From Treponema sp. (GTDB lineage Bacteria; Spirochaetota; Spirochaetia; Treponematales; Breznakiellaceae): 7,357 nucleotides of DNA. The notes below the pieces were generated by a model. The model did no database searches and was not told the origin of the DNA. It saw only the letters and a program-made list of their open reading frames with translations. Location of the stretch: positions 1 to 7,357 of the forward strand of contig JAIRXT010000044.1 of assembly GCA_031268125.1 (NCBI GenBank), read 5' to 3'. The number at the start of each line of letters is the position of its first letter. Positions within the stretch are counted from its first letter, which is position 1. Positions 1 through 6,402 of this stretch are shown here, piece after piece. A program made the position numbers and the translations under genes.

Positions 1-201
1 CCGGCCTTTCCGGCCGTCGTAACGGGGAAACAGTTTGCCGGGGGCCGGACCCGGATAAGCGTGGTTCTGCAGACAACGGGGGAAGAGGTTGTCGTGAGCC
101 GCCAGGGCCTGGATTTGCCTGAAGAAATCGGGCAGCAGGTATGGGCAAGCTGGGAAGCGGAATACGCTATTCCCGTGGAGGACAGCGGGGGGGAATTATG
201 A
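1..201 (+). CDS. potA: PotA C-terminal end, spermidine/putrescine ABC transporter ATPase (partial)
   Basis: The frame starting at base 1 is open from the window edge to a TGA at 199-201 and encodes the last 66 residues of a protein whose start lies outside. The segment carries a TOBE-type beta pattern (TRISVVLQTTGEEVVVSRQG, then VWASWEAEYAIPVED), as found at the C-terminus of PotA-like ATPases, where it packs on the ATPase dimer and regulates it. No Walker or signature motif is visible because those parts are upstream. Assignment as PotA rests on the TOBE-like tail plus the directly overlapping potB, potC and potD. The stop overlaps the potB start as ATGA, so translation is probably coupled. 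Other ABC importers of the same class (iron, thiamine, molybdate) have similar tails, but the permease and binding protein downstream favour polyamine-type. Confidence 0.8.
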   Translation, partial: PAFPAVVTGKQFAGGRTRISVVLQTTGEEVVVSRQGLDLPEEIGQQVWASWEAEYAIPVEDSGGEL

Positions 202-1058
202 AGCGGCGTTCCGCCCTTATTATGGCTCTGCCCCTGTATATTTTTACGCTGGTTTTTGTCCTGGGCCCCCTGGTTTATATGCTGATCCTAAGCTTTATGC
301 GCCGCGATGGGACCCTTGGGGTGGTCCTGGAATTTACGCTGCGCAACTACCGCCGTATCGGGATCCCCGAATACGCCGCCACCTTTGTCCAGTCCCTTAA
401 ACTGGCCCTGCTCTGTACGGTCCTGGTAACGCTTTTCGGCTATCCCTTCGGCTACTTTATGGCCAGGCTTGCCCCCCGCTGGCGGGGACGGGTGATGTTG
501 ATTCTGATCATCCCCTTTTGGACCAGTTCCCTGATGCGGCTCTACGGCTGGATTATCATGTTCCGTTCCAACGGGACCCTGGACCGGATCCTCATGGCCC
601 TGGGGCTCTCGTCTTCCCCCCTGCGGCTTCTCTACACCTACCCCGCGGTGGTTACGGGGATGATCTACGTCCTTTTGCCCTTTATGATCTACTCGGTTTT
701 TGTAAGCGCCGAAAAGATGGACTGGAGCCTGGTAGAAGCGGCCCGGGTCATGGGGGCTTCCGCTCCCCGGGCCTTTTTGACGATAACCCTGCCCCTGACC
801 ATGCCGGGGCTTTTTTCCGGCATCGTCCTTAGTTTTATCCCTTCGATGGGCCTCTTTTTTATTGCCGACATTCTGGGGGGCAACAAGGTGGTGCTGGTGG
901 GAAACCTTATCCAGGAACAGTTGCTGAAGGGCCACGACTGGCCCTTTGCTGCGGCCCTGAGCGTGGTACTGATGATCCTGACCAGTTGTTTCATCTTCCT
1001 CTACCGTTTGCTTGCCCGGTCTTCCGGCGGAAGCGGGGAACTGGAGGGTCTGGTTTGA
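198..1058 (+). CDS. potB: PotB, polyamine-type ABC transporter permease
   Basis: This 286-residue inner-membrane permease pairs with PotC to form the channel of a spermidine/putrescine-type importer. The ATG at 198 is chosen because it overlaps the potA stop (ATGA), follows a G-rich stretch, and gives the usual PotB N-terminus (MKRRSALIMALPLYIF, first membrane helix at about residues 7-33). A longer reading from 141 would extend into potA. Six hydrophobic segments can be seen, at roughly 7-33, 65-90, 99-122, 148-170, 200-235 and 255-280. The cytoplasmic EAA loop that docks on the ATPase is intact at E180-P203 (EAARVMGAS...ITLPLTMP). Length matches the family (E. coli PotB is about 275-285). 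The motif NGTLDRIL near 125-132 is typical of PotB/PotH. The stop overlaps the potC start by four bases. Confidence 0.93.
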   Translation: MKRRSALIMALPLYIFTLVFVLGPLVYMLILSFMRRDGTLGVVLEFTLRNYRRIGIPEYAATFVQSLKLALLCTVLVTLFGYPFGYFMARLAPRWRGRVMLILIIPFWTSSLMRLYGWIIMFRSNGTLDRILMALGLSSSPLRLLYTYPAVVTGMIYVLLPFMIYSVFVSAEKMDWSLVEAARVMGASAPRAFLTITLPLTMPGLFSGIVLSFIPSMGLFFIADILGGNKVVLVGNLIQEQLLKGHDWPFAAALSVVLMILTSCFIFLYRLLARSSGGSGELEGLV

Positions 1059-1933
1059 AAAGGCCGGCAGGGACGGTGCGGGGGTTTGCACGTTTTTACA
1101 TCATTTTTGTCCTGGCGGTGATGTACGTGCCCATCCTCCTGGTGATTATCTACTCATTCAACCAGAACCGGCAGAGTGCCCAATGGGGGGGCCTTTCCCT
1201 GCACTGGTACCGGGAATTGTTCCGGGACCGGGCCCTGTTCGAGGCCCTGCTGAACAGCCTGGTTCTGGGGCTGCTTTCAAGTTTCTGCGCGGCCATAATC
1301 GGGGTTCTGGCGGCCTCCGGCATGACCAGGGCAAGGCTCCCCGGGGCAAAAAGTATCGAACTTTTGGCGATTCTTCCCATCATCACCCCGGAGATTATCA
1401 TGGGCATGGTGTCTATGGCCTTCTTCGCCTTTCTTTCCCTTCCCTTCGGCATGCTTACGCTGGTTATAGCCCATACCACCATGTGTATCCCCTACGTGTT
1501 CCTCCTGGTGAAGGCCCGGCTTGAGGGAATCGACAAAAGCCTTGCGGAGGCGGCCCAGGACCTGGGAGCGGGGGAGTGGCGGGCCTTTTACGATATTACC
1601 CTGCCCCTCCTGATGCCGGCCATTGTTTCCGGCCTTTTAATTTCTTTTGCAATGAGCTTTGATGACGTGATTATCAGCATCTTTGTTACCGGGGTGAATA
1701 CCAACACCCTCCCCATCAAAATTTACACCCAGTTAAAGGTGGGGGTAACGCCGAAGATCAACGCCCTGTGTACGCTGCTGTTTGTATTGACGGCGCTGCT
1801 TTCCCTTTGTTCCGCGGTTATTTCCGGCTACGGCAGCCATAGCCGCGGCAATAGCCGGCCAAAAATCGTTATCAAAAAGGACCATCCCCGGAATCTGCCG
1901 GAATCCGGGGACGGTTCAATTTGTTCAGTTTAA
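1055..1933 (+). CDS. potC: PotC, polyamine-type ABC transporter permease (TTG start, extended C-terminus)
   Basis: This 292-residue inner-membrane permease is the partner of PotB. I chose TTG at 1055: it overlaps the potB stop as TTGA, has a strong GGAGGG at 1043-1048 six bases upstream, and gives a normal PotC N-terminus (KRPAGTVRGFARFYIIFVLA). An ATG at 986 would add 23 unlikely residues inside potB. The first helix is at about residues 12-34, followed by the family phrase IYSFN. The EAA docking loop is at E165-P188 (EAAQDLGAG...ITLPLLMP), and SFDDVIISIFVTG near 205-220 is highly typical of PotC/PotI. After the last membrane helix there is a charged tail of about 30 residues (GYGSHSRGNSRPKIVIKKDH onward), longer than in E. 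coli PotC (264 residues). Its coding DNA contains a hairpin (1885-1911). Confidence 0.93.
   Translation: MKRPAGTVRGFARFYIIFVLAVMYVPILLVIIYSFNQNRQSAQWGGLSLHWYRELFRDRALFEALLNSLVLGLLSSFCAAIIGVLAASGMTRARLPGAKSIELLAILPIITPEIIMGMVSMAFFAFLSLPFGMLTLVIAHTTMCIPYVFLLVKARLEGIDKSLAEAAQDLGAGEWRAFYDITLPLLMPAIVSGLLISFAMSFDDVIISIFVTGVNTNTLPIKIYTQLKVGVTPKINALCTLLFVLTALLSLCSAVISGYGSHSRGNSRPKIVIKKDHPRNLPESGDGSICSV
1885..1911 (+). other. Inverted repeat in the 3' end of potC, ahead of potD
   Basis: TCCCCGGA at 1885-1892 and TCCGGGGA at 1904-1911 are perfect inverted repeats around an 11-base loop. Outer pairs ACC/GGT (1881-1883 with 1913-1915) could extend the stem across one mismatch. It lies in the codons of the extra PotC tail, 36 bases before the potD start. 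No T-tract follows, so it is not a standard terminator. An intra-operon stem that stabilises or partly attenuates mRNA is one possibility; chance in GC-rich coding DNA is another. Confidence 0.4.
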
Positions 1934-1949
1934 TTTTAAGGAGAAGATG

Positions 1950-3008
1950 ATGAAAAAGAGACGCAGGTTTTTTGTGCTGGCATTGCTGGCGGTTCTGCTG
2001 CCCTGTTCCGTTTTTGCCGCGCCGCGGCGGGACGCGGGGCGGCTGACCATCTACACCTGGGAAGAAATGTTCCCCCAGGAGATTCTGGACGGCTTCACCA
2101 AAGAAACGGGATTACGGATCAACTACGTGAATTTTGACGCCAACGAGACCATGCTGACCAGGCTGCGGACCGCCAGGGGCGGGGATTACGATCTGGTGAT
2201 AGCCGACGATTATATCATCGAAGCCGTCGTTGCCGAAGGTCTTTTGCAGAAACTCGACAAGTCAAAACTGCCCAATTACGGCAATATCAACCCGGTGTAC
2301 CGCCGGCCCTTTTACGATCCCAATGACGAGTATACCGTACCTTACGGAGCGGGGGTGCAGACCATCGTGTACGATCCCGCCCGGGTAAGCCGGGGAATCA
2401 GCGGGTACGGGGACCTGTGGGACCCCTCCTTCCGGGGCAGCCTGGGCGTAACCGCCAATCCCCGGGTGATCACCGGCATGGCCCTTAAGCGGATGGGAAA
2501 GAGCTACAACGAAACCGATCCCCGGGTAATCGCCGAGGCGGGGCGGCTTATGCTCGATCTGGCGCCGAATATCCGGCTTATCAAGGACGATTTCCTTGAC
2601 GAAGACCTCCTTTCCGGGGAGGTTTCCGCGGCGGTGATGTACACCGATCAGGCAACCCGGTCCATGATGACAAATCCGGATCTGAAGATGGTGTTCCCCG
2701 CGGAGGGCATTGGTTACGGCTTGATGGGGGCCTTTATCCCCGCCAACGCCCCCAACGCACAGGGAGCGCTGGCTTTCCTTAACTACATTTTGGACCCCGG
2801 GCGCGGGGCCCAATGTTTTGAGCATTTGGGCTATTACTGTACCTTCAGCGCCTCCGATCCTTTGATAGACGCTGAATACCGGAGCTTTCTTACCCTGCCG
2901 GAGGGTTTGTCCGACACGGAAACCATCCGGGGCATAACCCAGGAGGCCGAGGAGGAACACGAGCGGGTGTGGACCGCCTTTAAGCTGGCTACGGGGACCG
3001 GCGGCTAA
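1950..3008 (+). CDS. potD: PotD-like periplasmic substrate-binding protein
   Basis: This 352-residue exported solute-binding protein delivers substrate to PotBC. AAGGAG at 1938-1943 lies six bases before the ATG at 1950 and only three before an adjacent ATG at 1947, so 1950 is preferred (one residue shorter). The signal peptide is MKKRRRFFVLALLAVLLPC through SVFA, with likely cleavage after A23. C19 follows a proline and makes a poor lipobox. PotD hallmarks in order are TIYTWEEMFP (34-42), FTKETGLRINYVNFDANETM, YDLVIADDY (80-88), LDKSKLPNYGNINP, DPNDEYTVPYGAG and FIPANAPN. Ungapped comparison with E. coli PotD, recalled from memory, shows W37, E39, Y88 and Y295 kept. N170, V173, Y231, G257 and M259 replace Asp168, Glu171, Trp229, Trp255 and Asp257. 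The transporter class is clear; the ligand is not. The 3' end overlaps the convergent yggU gene by 20 bases. Confidence 0.9.
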   Translation: MKKRRRFFVLALLAVLLPCSVFAAPRRDAGRLTIYTWEEMFPQEILDGFTKETGLRINYVNFDANETMLTRLRTARGGDYDLVIADDYIIEAVVAEGLLQKLDKSKLPNYGNINPVYRRPFYDPNDEYTVPYGAGVQTIVYDPARVSRGISGYGDLWDPSFRGSLGVTANPRVITGMALKRMGKSYNETDPRVIAEAGRLMLDLAPNIRLIKDDFLDEDLLSGEVSAAVMYTDQATRSMMTNPDLKMVFPAEGIGYGLMGAFIPANAPNAQGALAFLNYILDPGRGAQCFEHLGYYCTFSASDPLIDAEYRSFLTLPEGLSDTETIRGITQEAEEEHERVWTAFKLATGTGG

Positions 3009-3285
3009 GGGCCTCCGCTTTTTCCCGGCAGGAAAGGGGGGCCTCCACGGTTTTGAGCCGGGATTTTTGTCCCCGCAGTACCGCCACGTCCGACTTTGCA
3101 CAGCCCAGAAAAGCGGCAAGGAAGCGGCAGAGTTCGGCGTTGGCCCTGCCGTTTTCCGGGGCGGCGGCGACCCGCACCTTGAGCCGCCCGTCCTTGAGAC
3201 CGGCAATTTCCGTTTTGGAAGCGCCGGGCTGGGCCTTTACTTCGATGAGGAGCCGGTTTCCCGCCTCCCGGAGCCAGTCCGCCAT
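2989..3285 (-). CDS. yggU: DUF167 / YggU family protein
   Basis: This 98-residue cytoplasmic protein has the typical DUF167 length and motif series. LIEVKAQPGASKTEIAG occurs near residues 13-29, then GRLKVRVAAAPENGRANAEL near 33-52, FLAAFLG, and VAVLRGQKSRLKTVEA near 67-82. The family fold is known, but its biochemical role is not settled. The start ATG (3285-3283) has GGAG seven bases upstream on the minus strand. It overlaps the stop of the upstream gene by one base (TAATG), so the two genes are probably translated together. The last 20 bases overlap potD tail to tail, and transcription of this gene runs antisense into potD. A 314-residue open frame antisense to potD overlaps it in another frame and is judged a shadow. 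Confidence 0.9.
   Translation of the reverse strand: MADWLREAGNRLLIEVKAQPGASKTEIAGLKDGRLKVRVAAAPENGRANAELCRFLAAFLGCAKSDVAVLRGQKSRLKTVEAPLSCREKAEALSRRSP
3001..3023 (+). terminator. Possible weak intrinsic terminator at the potD stop
   Basis: GCGG at 3001-3004 can pair with CCGC at 3015-3018, immediately followed by TTTTT at 3019-3023. The stem is only 4 bp (5 with a G-T pair) with a 10-base loop, so it is weak by usual standards. It overlaps the potD stop codon and the 3' end of the opposing yggU gene. It is the only terminator-like structure seen after potD. Confidence 0.25.
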
Positions 3286-3902
3286 TACGGTACTCCGGTT
3301 TGTCTAGGTCTGCCGGGCTTGCGGGGGCAGGGCGGCAGCCAGTGGAGTTTCCCGATTCGCCAGGAGTAGGAATACTCCACAGCAGCGGGTTCTCCGGTGG
3401 GGCGGTACAGCAGGTTTGCCACCGCGGCGGCCCGGAACATCGGCAATGCTGCCGGCGGCAACGTTGCCGGCGGCAATATTGCCGGCGCCGGCCGGTCCTC
3501 CGGCCCCAGGATCGCGCAGCCCGCCAGGGGAGGGGAGAAGATTTCCACAAGCTTTTCCCCGGCCCCCAGGTCTTCGGGATCAAAGCTTATGTCCAAAAGG
3601 GGGCCGTACACCGCGGTTCCCGCCGCCTGCCCCAGGGGAAGGGCCGCCGTCTTGCCGGGGCGCAGCATCCCGTCCCGTCCCCCGGCAAGGCTTAGTTCCC
3701 GCAGACGCCGGGCCAGGTTCTTCAATTCGATCCCCGTCATGGGGGCGGAAAGCCGGGCCAGGGGCGCAGCGTGGGGGAAGGACCATGCCCCCCAAAAGCC
3801 CGCGGCAAAAAGTTCCGCGCTCCGCTCCCGCAGGATTTTCCGGCTGTCCCGGTGGGGAACCAGGACTACAAAATGAATACCCCCGGCCGTTCTTCTTCCC
3901 AT
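3285..3902 (-). CDS. Hypothetical protein with A-x-L-P-P repeat, upstream of yggU
   Basis: I do not recognise this protein to function. The start ATG at 3902 is preferred because GAGG lies six bases upstream, giving 205 residues (MGRRTAGGIHFVVLVPHRDS). An ATG at 3914 lacks a ribosome site. The N-terminal half looks folded and soluble: IHFVVLVPHRD as a likely first strand, then LFAAGFWGAWSFPHAAPLAR, then ELKNLARRLREL. The order of strand, helix and His-containing segment is loosely like 2H phosphoesterases, but no HxT/S motif is present, so I do not assign that family. The C-terminal half has a pentapeptide repeat (AILPP, ATLPP, AALP) encoded by a 15-base DNA repeat. There are no membrane segments. 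The stop forms TAATG with yggU. Competing plus-strand frames lack good starts and have arginine/proline-rich shadow composition. Confidence 0.68.
   Translation of the reverse strand: MGRRTAGGIHFVVLVPHRDSRKILRERSAELFAAGFWGAWSFPHAAPLARLSAPMTGIELKNLARRLRELSLAGGRDGMLRPGKTAALPLGQAAGTAVYGPLLDISFDPEDLGAGEKLVEIFSPPLAGCAILGPEDRPAPAILPPATLPPAALPMFRAAAVANLLYRPTGEPAAVEYSYSWRIGKLHWLPPCPRKPGRPRQTGVP
3442..3486. repeat. Three tandem 15-bp units, each with a palindromic core
   Basis: Three consecutive 15-base units (3442-3456, 3457-3471, 3472-3486) follow the pattern GGCAAYRYTGCCGGC. In units 2 and 3 the 12-base cores GGCAACGTTGCC and GGCAATATTGCC are perfect palindromes although their centres differ. Unit 1 (GGCAATGCTGCC) is imperfect. 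On the minus strand they encode the repeated A-x-L-P-P pentapeptide of the hypothetical protein. The unit length is a multiple of three, so copy number can change without a frameshift. Confidence 0.85.
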
Positions 3903-3944
3903 GCTTCGCCTCATGTACTATCATGAAGATACCAAGGAACCCCA
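3903..3944. promoter_or_regulatory. Short divergent intergenic region with TCATG-N6-CATGA
   Basis: Only 42 bases separate the two divergent starts. On the plus strand AAGGAA at about 3934-3939 is a plausible ribosome site for the gene at 3945, and GAGG on the minus strand serves the gene starting at 3902. TACTAT at 3916-3921 is the best -10-like hexamer for the plus direction, with no convincing -35 at 17 bases. It sits exactly between the arms of an inverted repeat, TCATG (3911-3915) and CATGA (3922-3926). Promoters for either gene may extend into the opposite coding region. Confidence 0.35.
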
Positions 3945-4724
3945 ATGAAGTATAAGACCAAAGTCCTGGCAGATCGTTTTACCAAGATTCTATCCATGTG
4001 GCCCCAGGTTGAATGTGTTACCATAAACGAGGCCGCCCTGACGGATATTTTAGACCCCTATTTTGCCTTGATTCTGGATGTGTTTTGCAGCGCCGTGGCG
4101 CCGACTATTGACCGCCGCCGCCGGTATTACGGGCAGGATATACAGGCTTTTGAAAGTTCAAACCAGGGAAACAAGGACCGGTTTCTTGTGGGGGACATCC
4201 CCGTCAGGCTGGAGTACAAATATACCGCAAGGTTTGATGAACTGCTCGACATTGCCGAGGCCCCACGGGAATCCCTGTGGCTGATCAAAGATTCGGGGAC
4301 CTACGGTTTTTACCGGCTTGCCACCGGGGATATTTTGTTTTCCCGGAGCGGCTGGATCGATACGGTCCGCGGCAGGATGAAACACCTGGGGGATTCGTTT
4401 TGGGTGGAGATGCGCGGTATCAGCCAGTTAAAGATGGAACATTTTCTCAGCGACCTGGGGGCGTCCTTTTTTCAGAATGACGAATTCCACTACCTGCTTG
4501 CCTCCGCGGGTTTTATAAAATTCGCCTGTCTGACGCTGTTCTGCATCAACCGCTGTTTTGAACCTTCCCACCGTTCCTACTACAAGCAGGTTTTGGAACT
4601 GGTCTCCCTGCCGGAGTCGTTCCCCGCGGAACTGGAAAATTTTGTAAGCCAGAGTGCGGAAATGACTATGGAACGGCGTTACTCCCTGGCCCAGGTAATC
4701 GCCCGGGGCATTGTGGACCTGTGA
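3945..4724 (+). CDS. Hypothetical protein, first gene of a lipoprotein operon
   Basis: This 259-residue protein has no signal peptide or membrane helix and is probably cytoplasmic. I do not recognise a named family. Features in order: an N-terminal helix (residues 4-18), VECVTINEAALTDILDPYF (22-40), LILDVFC (42-48), a charged loop RRRRYYGQDIQAFES, PVRLEYKY (86-93), SLWLIKDSGTYGFYRLATGD, then a helical C-terminal half with CINRCFEPSHRSYYKQVLEL. The spacing of D37, D45 and E90 within strand-like segments loosely recalls the acidic residues of small nucleotidyltransferases. The usual Gly-Ser motif is missing, so this is only a suggestion. The start has AAGGAA a few bases upstream. Its stop overlaps the lipoprotein start (GTGATG), showing co-translation with that gene. 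Confidence 0.72.
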   Translation: MKYKTKVLADRFTKILSMWPQVECVTINEAALTDILDPYFALILDVFCSAVAPTIDRRRRYYGQDIQAFESSNQGNKDRFLVGDIPVRLEYKYTARFDELLDIAEAPRESLWLIKDSGTYGFYRLATGDILFSRSGWIDTVRGRMKHLGDSFWVEMRGISQLKMEHFLSDLGASFFQNDEFHYLLASAGFIKFACLTLFCINRCFEPSHRSYYKQVLELVSLPESFPAELENFVSQSAEMTMERRYSLAQVIARGIVDL

Positions 4725-6355
4725 TGCGGCCTCTCCCGGCCCTCCTGCCGTTTTTAATCCTGACCGCCTGCGGCCCTCCTCCTCCGGTTTCTTTCCCCGC
4801 GGAGTTTCAAACCGGACTGGCCGGGAGCGCCCTCTACGTTTCTGACAGGCAGGCCGCCGCCGGGGTTCTGGACCTTTCCGGGGAGGGGGCGATTGATATT
4901 CGCCCTGTACCCCCGCTTTCCATTCCTCCCCTGGCATCGCTGGAGCTGGAATACGGCCTGCGGGATTCATCCGGGACGGCGGCCGGGCCGGAACTGTCTT
5001 ATGCGGATTCCGGTGCGGCACGGGGTTCGTTTGTCCTGCCCCTGGCCGGCTGGAACCCGGAGGGCCGGGATTCCGGCCCTATTCGCTATGCCGTGCCCCT
5101 GCTGGGAGACAGCCTGGAGAGTCTGAGAATCGCCCCCGGTGAAGCCCCGGCCTCCGGTTCCCCGGTTTTGGAGCTTAAATCCCTGGATATTGTACCGCGA
5201 TGGTACGGTGTCGAACGGGACGGCCGGGGCCTGCGGATGAGCCCCTTTGTTTTTGCGATCCCCCAGGGTATCGGCATTGAGACGCCCGGGGAATTCGCCT
5301 TCCCCGAAGGCGCGGACCTGGTAATCCGCTCCGGGGGGAGCGTCCGCTGGACCGCCGGGGGCTTCCTTTTTGAAAGGCGTTCCGGCGGGGAGGACCTTGT
5401 TCCTTCAGGGTTTTTTTCCGCCGCTTCCCGTGTGCTGGTAGAAGGGGATGACATAGAAAGTATCCGCCTGGTTCCCGCCCGGTTCCGGCCCTTTCCCCAG
5501 CCTATCCCCCTGGACCCGGCGCTGATTCTTAACTATCCCCCTTCTTCCTGGCGCCGGGGGGATTACGAAGTTTTCCGCTGGGATGTTTTTCCCTCCCTCC
5601 TCATCTTTGATACCGCCGATTACGCTGCCCAGGACCGCCTATTAAAACGCCTTGCCTTCTTTGTGGAAAAGGCCGGATACCAGGGCCGCCTGATGGAGGA
5701 CGAGGAGATAGCCGGTCAGCACGGCTGGAACGCCCACGACTACCGCGCCCAGGACCTGGCCCGGTTTTTCGAAGCCGTCCGCCTGGCGGAGTTTCCGCTG
5801 CTGCCGGAAGAGCGGGAACTGGAAGCCCTGCTGTTTGATTCGGGCATTATGCTGAAGGACGGGGACCGCATTGTTCCGGGAGAGGGGGGGCTTATCTCAA
5901 TTTCCCGGGAATCGCCGTCCTACCTGCGCAGCCTTTTTATGGCCCACGAAGGTTTCCACGGCATATTTTTTATTGATGAGGAATTCCGGGAATATAGCCG
6001 CGGGCGCTGGGAAAATTTCCCCCCTGCGGGCCGGCGTTTTATTCTTTCGTATTTTGATTACCAGCACTACGACACGGCCAACGAGTACCTGGTGATAAAC
6101 GAGTTTATGGCCCACATCCTGCAGCAGCCCGTTTCCCGCGCCGCCGGTTATTTTGGAGAAACCCTTGCCTCCCGGATAGACGCTTCCCCCTGGCGCAGAA
6201 CCGTGCTGCCGGAAAAGGACGAAGAAAGCGGGAGCTGGCCGGTTCTGGCGGAAACCTTTCTGGCGGAAGCCATAGCCTTTGACGCCTATGCCGCCCGCCG
6301 CTGGGGGCTGGGAGCGGGCCGGGTCCACCGGATCAGCGTGCGGCCGGAGCCGTGA
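4724..6355 (+). CDS. Putative lipoprotein with HExxH metallopeptidase-like motif
   Basis: This is a 543-residue exported lipoprotein. The signal is MRPLPALLPFLILTAC, with a good lipobox LTAC at residues 13-16, so C16 would be lipidated. The ATG at 4724 shares its A with the previous stop; a GTG at 4721 would add one residue. Residues 17 to about 270 are rich in strands and prolines and look like a beta-sandwich-type region. The second domain starts about 280 (DYEVFRWDVFPSLLIFDTAD). It carries AHEGFHGIFF with H408, E409 and H412, and a later NEYLVINEFMAH with E454 and E460. HExxH plus a distal Glu about 48 residues on is the layout of gluzincin-type zinc peptidases. The peptidase role is an inference: I cannot name a family, and HEGFH can occur by chance. 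It is probably co-expressed with the 3945 gene and ended by the terminator at 6425. Confidence 0.82.
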   Translation: MRPLPALLPFLILTACGPPPPVSFPAEFQTGLAGSALYVSDRQAAAGVLDLSGEGAIDIRPVPPLSIPPLASLELEYGLRDSSGTAAGPELSYADSGAARGSFVLPLAGWNPEGRDSGPIRYAVPLLGDSLESLRIAPGEAPASGSPVLELKSLDIVPRWYGVERDGRGLRMSPFVFAIPQGIGIETPGEFAFPEGADLVIRSGGSVRWTAGGFLFERRSGGEDLVPSGFFSAASRVLVEGDDIESIRLVPARFRPFPQPIPLDPALILNYPPSSWRRGDYEVFRWDVFPSLLIFDTADYAAQDRLLKRLAFFVEKAGYQGRLMEDEEIAGQHGWNAHDYRAQDLARFFEAVRLAEFPLLPEERELEALLFDSGIMLKDGDRIVPGEGGLISISRESPSYLRSLFMAHEGFHGIFFIDEEFREYSRGRWENFPPAGRRFILSYFDYQHYDTANEYLVINEFMAHILQQPVSRAAGYFGETLASRIDASPWRRTVLPEKDEESGSWPVLAETFLAEAIAFDAYAARRWGLGAGRVHRISVRPEP

Positions 6356-6371
6356 GGCCGTCCCTTGAGCG

Positions 6372-6402
6372 GGATGATCCTCCTGCGGAGTCCGCAGCAT
6401 CC
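6372..6402. other. Bulged hairpin between convergent genes, no T-tract
   Basis: CTGCGGA (6383-6389) and TCCGCAG (6391-6397) are perfect inverted repeats; a real loop would be about five bases, leaving CTGCG/CGCAG paired. Outer arms GGATG (6372-6376) and CATCC (6398-6402) could add five pairs across a six-base bulge. No run of T follows on either strand, so it is not a standard intrinsic terminator. It fills most of the 47-base gap between the lipoprotein gene and the regulator gene and might stabilise 3' ends. Confidence 0.4.

Noticed and set aside
141..197. Upstream ATG at 141 as the potB start
   Set aside because: It would add 19 hydrophilic residues overlapping the PotA tail; the ATG at 198 overlaps the potA stop and gives a normal PotB N-terminus.
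288..1091. 267-codon minus-strand open frame antisense to potB
   Set aside because: PotB is strongly recognisable on the plus strand; the antisense product is rich in Gly, Pro, His and Gln with no domain or ribosome site.
1947..2030. PotD as a lipoprotein via C19
   Set aside because: The residues before the cysteine are L-L-P; proline at -1 does not suit a lipobox, while SVFA followed by A-P suits ordinary signal peptidase cleavage.
2262..3206. 314-codon open frame on the minus strand antisense to potD
   Set aside because: It lies opposite clearly conserved PotD coding sequence and also overlaps yggU in another frame; its glycine/proline-rich composition is typical of an antisense shadow in GC-rich DNA.
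3442..3486. Possible CRISPR-like short array
   Set aside because: Units are 15 bases, contiguous without spacers, in frame in a coding sequence, and no cas gene is present.
3911..3926. TCATG-N6-CATGA as a specific operator
   Set aside because: Five-base arms are short enough to occur by chance and no regulator gene is adjacent; kept only as a note in the intergenic region.
3300..3955. Several plus-strand open frames (131, 159 and 179 codons) opposite the hypothetical protein
   Set aside because: They overlap each other in different frames, have Arg/Pro-rich shadow composition, and lack the ribosome site and TAATG coupling seen for the minus-strand gene.
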